Shown here: positions 7,611-10,697 of the stretch, piece by piece | How positions within the stretch are numbered: the first letter of the stretch is position 1 | Layout: every line of letters starts with the position of its first letter | Origin: an uncultured Acidimicrobiaceae bacterium | GTDB lineage: Bacteria; Actinomycetota; Acidimicrobiia; Acidimicrobiales; RAAP-2 | Assembly (NCBI GenBank): GCA_937894805.1 | Contig: CALAYR010000023.1 | Coordinates: forward strand, 1 to 10,697 | DNA: 10,697 nt | Reading direction: 5' to 3' | Program-made: the position numbers and the translations under genes | The notes under the pieces: generated by a model | Database searches by the model: none | What the model saw: the letters and a program-made list of their open reading frames with translations, nothing else | Told to the model about the DNA's origin: nothing

Positions 7611-8345
7611 CTAGAGCGGTCCGTGACCCATGAATGACAGCCCAAGTTCTCGGGATGCAGCCACGAGCGGTCGACGTACAACCGCTTGATCGATGACGAG
7701 ATTTTCACCGTTGTAATCACCGACAAAGGCGCCCGCCTCTTGGGCGATGAGCATGCCGGCGAGGTAGTCCCAGGGATTAAGTGTGGACCTTTGAGCCACC
7801 GTGTAGAGATCAAGGGAACCGTCCGCCACGAGACAGAACTCCAAGCTGGCCGAGCCGAGGGCTCGAATTTGACCCCATCCAATATGGCGCTCAGGCAGAC
7901 CGGAGAAACTGACGAGAGCCCCCGCAACGTCTTTGTGGCCACTAGTTCCGATCTTCTGGCCGTCACGCCACGCCCCTCCCCCTCGGGTTGCCCAGTACCG
8001 AACACCGCTCGACTGGTTGGCAACTAAGCCAGCCAGCAGCCCATCACCGTCGAGCACGGCAATACTCGTCGCAAAAAACGGAATCGACCGGTCGCAGTTG
8101 GTCGAGCCGTCTATCGGATCGAGGACAACCGTAAGGTCGCCCTCGCCAGTAATCCCCGACTCTTCGCTCACCACACGGAAACCGGCTTGCGTTAAGACCG
8201 CCACGGCCGCCGCGTCGGCCGCCAGGTCTAAGTGGTACTGGGTCGCCCGTTGCCCGGAGTACCCTCGCCCCTGATCGGCCGCGTACGCCCCCTTTACGGC
8301 ATCGGCGCAAGCATGTAGTGATTCCAGAATCGTGTCGAGCTCCAT
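7611..8345 (-). CDS. Inositol monophosphatase family phosphatase
   Basis: A Mg-dependent phosphatase of the IMPase/SuhB/HisN superfamily, 244 residues from the chosen start and slightly short for the family. The metal-binding set is present: VVSEESG with E61, VLDPIDGSTNCDRS with D76 and D79 (74-87), and NPWDYLAG with D193 (190-197). The GSASLEFCLVADGSLDLY segment (164-181) matches the family's GSAA-type region. Substrates in this family include inositol phosphates, histidinol phosphate, fructose-1,6-bisphosphate and PAP, and the sequence does not decide among them. I chose ATG 8343-8345 instead of a TTG at 8393. It begins at the usual family N-terminus, does not overlap the divergent gene, and has a TACGGT box six bases upstream that would give a leaderless transcript. 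The tRNA-Val gene follows 13 bases downstream. Confidence 0.88.
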   Translation of the reverse strand: MELDTILESLHACADAVKGAYAADQGRGYSGQRATQYHLDLAADAAAVAVLTQAGFRVVSEESGITGEGDLTVVLDPIDGSTNCDRSIPFFATSIAVLDGDGLLAGLVANQSSGVRYWATRGGGAWRDGQKIGTSGHKDVAGALVSFSGLPERHIGWGQIRALGSASLEFCLVADGSLDLYTVAQRSTLNPWDYLAGMLIAQEAGAFVGDYNGENLVIDQAVVRRPLVAASRELGLSFMGHGPL

Positions 8346-8346
8346 T

Positions 8347-8375
8347 TCGACACCGTAGTTGCCGGCGATTAGTCT
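8347..8375 (+). promoter_or_regulatory. Candidate promoter of the 185-residue protein gene
   Basis: TCGACA (8347-8352, five of six to TTGACA), a 17-base spacer, then TAGTCT (8370-8375, TANNNT type). The predicted start falls at about 8382-8384, giving a leaderless or nearly leaderless message from ATG 8384. It lies almost wholly on top of the opposite-strand candidate at 8352-8380. Confidence 0.45.
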
Positions 8376-8380
8376 GAGCA
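8352..8380 (-). promoter_or_regulatory. Candidate promoter of the phosphatase gene
   Basis: Minus-strand TGCTCA (8380-8375), a 17-base spacer, then TACGGT (8357-8352), which fits the TANNNT -10 pattern. Six bases separate the box from the ATG at 8345, so transcription would start at or next to the start codon. The -35 match is weak (three of six). Confidence 0.35.
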
Positions 8381-8383
8381 GCA

Positions 8384-8941
8384 ATGGCAGCAATCGATGT
8401 GGCCGGTTTTATCGCCGACCTGAAAAACCACGCCGTAGATCATGGCTTCCATGTTCACGACGAGCGACACTTTGTGGAGACGTATTCCCTACGCCAGGCT
8501 TGGGAGATTGACCTCCACCCCGAGGCAGCATGCGGCGGACCTGTTGATGTGCACGTACTGCTCGACGTCGACCCGCGCGTCCTGCTGGCGTTCGAAGATG
8601 CCTTCAACACCCTCGGGGAAGATGAGGAGCCTGTCGATGACTTTCACTTCCCTCTCGTACTGACCTGGAACCTTCCGCCGATGCAACGTGGGCCAGATTT
8701 ACTCCGACTCACGATCGATCTCGCCCCCGTCGGCGGAATGTCGATGCCCTTAGAAGTTTCCGCTGTTGATTCGTACGCATCGGCGACCGAATTGGGCGAG
8801 CGTCGCGTCAGCGTCGTGGCTCGTGTGCCGGTTTCCCTCACTGCCATTAGTCGCGGCGAAGATCCTCTCTGCGATCTCTTTGAGCGGAGCGGCAAAATCT
8901 CAAACTTCCTTCTCGAGCAAGCCGAGTCATGGCCCGTTTGA
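8384..8941 (+). CDS. Hypothetical acidic cytoplasmic protein
   Basis: A 185-residue protein that I do not recognise. There is no signal peptide, membrane helix or metal-binding motif. It starts with a short likely helix (VAGFIADLKNHAVDHGFHV), then alternating segments that look like beta strands (DVHVLLDVDP, LLRLTIDLAP, RRVSVVARVPVSL), and an acidic middle (LGEDEEPVDDF, about 77-87). The C-terminal part (EDPLCDLFERSGKISNFLLEQ) looks helical. Overall it reads as one small alpha/beta domain. The ATG at 8384 has no good Shine-Dalgarno sequence but follows a TCGACA-N17-TAGTCT promoter candidate at leaderless spacing. Its last 13 bases overlap the start of the lipoprotein gene, so the two are probably expressed together. 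The function is unknown. Confidence 0.82.
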   Translation: MAAIDVAGFIADLKNHAVDHGFHVHDERHFVETYSLRQAWEIDLHPEAACGGPVDVHVLLDVDPRVLLAFEDAFNTLGEDEEPVDDFHFPLVLTWNLPPMQRGPDLLRLTIDLAPVGGMSMPLEVSAVDSYASATELGERRVSVVARVPVSLTAISRGEDPLCDLFERSGKISNFLLEQAESWPV

Positions 8942-9300
8942 ATCGTTGGCCCGTGGCCCTGGTGTTCGTTCTCGTCAGCGCCTTGACGCTCGCGGGCTGC
9001 GGTCGTGATGGACTCGGTGAGGCCCGCCAAGCCTGCGGGTTTGCCCAAAAGGGACTTGCTCTAATTGAGAAGAGCCAACAGCCCGGTACCGCTCCTGTTG
9101 AAGCCGACCAACTCATCAGACAGGCCCGTAGTGCGTTTATCCGCGGTGTGGGTCACGCCGCCCGAGCGACGTCTGCCAATGGTCGATGGAACTCGCTCAT
9201 GACCACGTTGCAACTCTCGCGTCATGGATCGATTACCAATGTGGTGCCGACGTTGACTCGGCAATGCACGTCAATACTTTCGGACGGCTACCTGTACTAG
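8929..9300 (+). CDS. Small putative lipoprotein
   Basis: A 123-residue protein with a type II signal peptide: basic start MARLNRW, hydrophobic core and lipobox LTLAGC with the lipidated cysteine at position 24. The mature part is about 100 residues and looks mostly helical. Two more cysteines (36 in EARQACGF and 113 in LTRQCTSI), near the ends of the mature domain, could form one disulfide outside the membrane. I recognise no family. The ATG lies inside the upstream gene with a 13-base overlap, which indicates co-translation. The stop TAG shares a CTAG with the stop of the convergent gene. A role paired with the cytoplasmic protein encoded upstream is inferred from overlap only. Confidence 0.8.
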   Translation: MARLNRWPVALVFVLVSALTLAGCGRDGLGEARQACGFAQKGLALIEKSQQPGTAPVEADQLIRQARSAFIRGVGHAARATSANGRWNSLMTTLQLSRHGSITNVVPTLTRQCTSILSDGYLY

Positions 9301-9650
9301 TTACGAAGCCGGGCGTACAGCCATTCGATTGAGTTCTCATCGAGCATGGCGTCCTCCCAGCCGTCAATCGCACGAAGCACCGCTTCGTGCGAGCCAATGG
9401 TGGCAATCACGAGGACAGTCAATTCTTCGACGTCTTCGTTCGTGACGTAGAAGTCACCAAAGGCATCCGTGCCGACTTCAGAGTCCGGGGCCAGCATTAG
9501 GTAGAGCTCGCCGGTGGCCTCGACCCACGAAAGTTCGTACTCGTTGTCGACTGCGTCGGTCCACTCACTACCGAACTCAAATTCCGAACTTTCACGACGA
9601 GCTTCGTTGGCTTCGTAAAACTCTTCTATGTCAATCGGGATTTGGCTCAT
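9297..9650 (-). CDS. Hypothetical strongly acidic small protein
   Basis: A 117-residue protein of no family I recognise, very rich in Glu and Asp (FYEANEARRESSEFEFGSEW, then DNEYELSWVEATGELYLM). There is no signal peptide or membrane helix. A central stretch (ELSWVEATGELYLMLAP, then GDFYVTNEDVEELTVLVIATI) looks like antiparallel beta strands. The C-terminal part (SHEAVLRAIDGWEDAMLDEN, then SIEWLYARLR) looks helical. The ATG at 9648-9650 is preceded by GGTGGGGAT, which could serve as a ribosome site. A TATGGT box six bases before the ATG would alternatively give a leaderless message. The gene faces the lipoprotein gene, and their stops overlap by four bases. It is divergent from the sigma-like gene across 92 bases that hold a direct repeat. 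Confidence 0.78.
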   Translation of the reverse strand: MSQIPIDIEEFYEANEARRESSEFEFGSEWTDAVDNEYELSWVEATGELYLMLAPDSEVGTDAFGDFYVTNEDVEELTVLVIATIGSHEAVLRAIDGWEDAMLDENSIEWLYARLRN

Positions 9651-9656
9651 ATCCCC

Positions 9657-9662
9657 ACCATA
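9657..9662 (-). promoter_or_regulatory. Candidate -10 box of the acidic protein gene
   Basis: TATGGT on the minus strand, six bases before the ATG at 9650. This is the same geometry as TACGGT before the phosphatase gene. No good -35 is visible; the 9-bp direct repeat occupies that position. Confidence 0.35.
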
Positions 9663-9676
9663 ATTCGTCTTGGTTT

Positions 9677-9697
9677 CTGTGCGTTGGACTGTGCGTT
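9677..9697. repeat. Perfect 9-bp direct repeat in divergent intergenic region
   Basis: CTGTGCGTT occurs at 9677-9685 and again at 9689-9697, three bases apart, a 12-base period close to one helical turn. It sits between two divergent genes, over the -35 position of the minus-strand candidate promoter. It looks like a binding site for a regulator contacting one face of the DNA. The regulator is unknown. Confidence 0.55.
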
Positions 9698-9742
9698 CAT
9701 CTCGGTACGAAATGGGGAGTCACCCTTCGCAAACTCCGGAGC

Positions 9743-10441
9743 ATGAAACCAAATGACGTCCTTAATCAACTTCGATACGAATGGTCCGCCATCGGCTTCG
9801 ATGCCCGCTCACGAGTTATTTGGCGTGACATCCAGCAGAGAAATCAATTGGACTTTGTCGATGCCGACAATTTCGGAACTCTCCTTAAACGATTGGAGCC
9901 TCGAGGCGGCCTCTCGGTCGAGGAGCGCTCTACGGTCATTCAGGTTTTGCTCCTGGAGGCCAATAACCCAGCTGTGCACCGCGCTCTCCTTCAAACACTT
10001 TTGCCGGGCCTTGTGAGCACCTGTAGGCAGTTGAACTTTGGGCGGGGCATCGCCTCCTGTCCCAGCGATGTAGTCAATGAAGCAATCACGATGCTGAGCG
10101 AAATTCTTCAGGAGTGGGCCGGTCAATCTCGTCAGTATGCCGCTCCTGACATCTTGTCGGCCCTGCGGGGTCGACTTCGCCGATGGCTGCTGCGGGAAAA
10201 GGATCATGCTCGGCGCAATGGAGGTGAGGTGCCGACCACCACTGTTGAAGCTGAAGCATCTCATCTCTTAACGCGACTCACGAAGTTGATGGAGCATCCC
10301 GAACACTGCGACCTCGCCGAAGTGGTCTACGCCCGGGTTTTTCAAAATGTTCCGTTGGCCGAACTTGCCCGCGAGCGCCACGTAGCGCCCGTCACGCTGC
10401 AGCGAACACTGCAGCAGTTCTCGACCGAACATCTCCTATGA
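9743..10441 (+). CDS. Sigma-70-like / HTH regulatory protein
   Basis: A 232-residue protein resembling a divergent sigma-70-family factor. The middle (about 74-160) is helical and like region 2: HRALLQTLLPGLVSTC, then DVVNEAITMLSEILQEW, then a basic LRGRLRRWLLREKDHARR. The C-terminal 45 residues look like a region 4 helix-turn-helix (DLAEVVYARVFQNVPLAELA, then RERHVAPVTLQRTLQQF). The first 70 residues have no match I can name. The protein lacks the recognisable region 2.4 pattern of housekeeping factors, so it could also be a DNA-binding regulator with a sigma-like fold. The ATG at 9743 has GGAG only one base upstream, which is too close for a normal ribosome site, so the initiation mode is unclear. 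A membrane protein gene follows 45 bases later on the same strand. Sigma-like identity is moderate confidence; the CDS itself is firm. Confidence 0.72.
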   Translation: MKPNDVLNQLRYEWSAIGFDARSRVIWRDIQQRNQLDFVDADNFGTLLKRLEPRGGLSVEERSTVIQVLLLEANNPAVHRALLQTLLPGLVSTCRQLNFGRGIASCPSDVVNEAITMLSEILQEWAGQSRQYAAPDILSALRGRLRRWLLREKDHARRNGGEVPTTTVEAEASHLLTRLTKLMEHPEHCDLAEVVYARVFQNVPLAELARERHVAPVTLQRTLQQFSTEHLL

Positions 10442-10474
10442 GAGGCACTAGACATTTTCGGAAAAGACTTCTAC

Positions 10475-10480
10475 GGTGGA
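10475..10480 (+). promoter_or_regulatory. Ribosome binding site of the terminal partial gene
   Basis: GGTGGA six bases before the ATG at 10487. It is one of the better ribosome sites in the window and supports this start. Confidence 0.5.
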
Positions 10481-10486
10481 TACTTC

Positions 10487-10697
10487 ATGAAGCCGAATCG
10501 TCCGACACTGACGCCGCCATGGATTCCCGTGAGCTTGTCTACTTTGGTCCTACTCGGGCTCGTCGTCGTGCTCAATCAGCGCGCGCCCGCTCCCCTGTTT
10601 CCACGTCCGAACAACGACACCCAAGTCACGAGTGTGACTGTCACATCGATTCAACTCATCACCAAAATCCAGTGGCAACATCGCCCACTTCCGACGA
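10487..10697 (+). CDS. Partial single-pass membrane or exported protein (runs off the window)
   Basis: An open frame from ATG 10487 to the window end (70 complete codons, no stop). After a short Pro-rich start (MKPNRPTLTPPWIP) there is one hydrophobic helix (VSLSTLVLLGLVVVL, about 14-28). Next comes a Pro-rich segment (RAPAPLFPRPNND) and a Thr/Ser/Val-rich stretch (TQVTSVTVTSIQLI) that would be outside the membrane. The helix has no signal peptidase site that I can place with confidence, so it may stay as an anchor. The ribosome site GGTGGA is at good spacing. It lies 45 bases after the sigma-like gene on the same strand, so they may form one operon. With only the N-terminus in view, no function can be given. 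Confidence 0.7.
   Translation, partial: MKPNRPTLTPPWIPVSLSTLVLLGLVVVLNQRAPAPLFPRPNNDTQVTSVTVTSIQLITKIQWQHRPLPT

Noticed and set aside
8346..8393. Upstream TTG start (8393) for the phosphatase gene, adding 16 residues
   Set aside because: It would overlap the divergent gene's start. The extra residues (LPLLLRLIAGNYGVE) do not resemble the family N-terminus, and the ATG at 8345 has a well-placed -10 box.

Overview
The window reads as chromosomal DNA of a moderately GC-rich actinobacterium, possibly of the class Acidimicrobiia. The support is indirect. There are long Thr/Pro linkers of the TTTTTVPDTTTPTTEPP type on an exported protein, dense packing with TAATG and overlapping junctions, and several starts that look leaderless (a TANNNT -10 box six to eight bases before the ATG). 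No rRNA or other firm taxonomic marker is present, so the placement is a guess. I see no insertion sequence, CRISPR array, phage gene or integrase.

Layout. Positions 43-2300 (minus strand) hold two genes joined by a TAATG overlap: a CurA/PTGR-like NADPH-dependent alkenal or enone reductase, then an MFS transporter. Positions 2373-7336 (minus strand) hold a second TAATG-joined pair. Its first gene encodes an exported, very repetitive protein: signal peptide, Cys-containing beta domain, Thr/Pro linker, Ala/Ser segment, Pro-rich SGGGAP/APS repeats and a long Ser-Gly tail. Its second gene encodes a 941-residue protein with about ten or eleven membrane helices followed by about twelve NHL repeats. 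I recognise no named system here, and this pair is the best candidate in the window for something undescribed.

Upstream of that pair on the same strand are a tRNA-Val(UAC) gene and, 13 bases before it, an inositol-monophosphatase-family gene. A compact 38-base divergent region separates this from a plus-strand pair: an unrecognised 185-residue protein and a small lipoprotein (8384-9300). The lipoprotein gene meets a convergent acidic 117-residue protein (9297-9650) tail to tail at a shared CTAG. A second divergent region (9651-9742) with a perfect 9-bp direct repeat precedes a plus-strand gene for a sigma-70-like/HTH protein (9743-10441). A gene for a single-pass membrane protein follows and runs off the window (10487 onward).

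How the genes may work together. The reductase and transporter may form a small detoxification or export unit. The repetitive protein and the membrane/propeller protein are probably made together and act at the cell envelope, perhaps as a surface structure and its membrane partner. The sigma-like protein may control the membrane protein gene after it or its own promoter region. All three are inferences from layout and composition.
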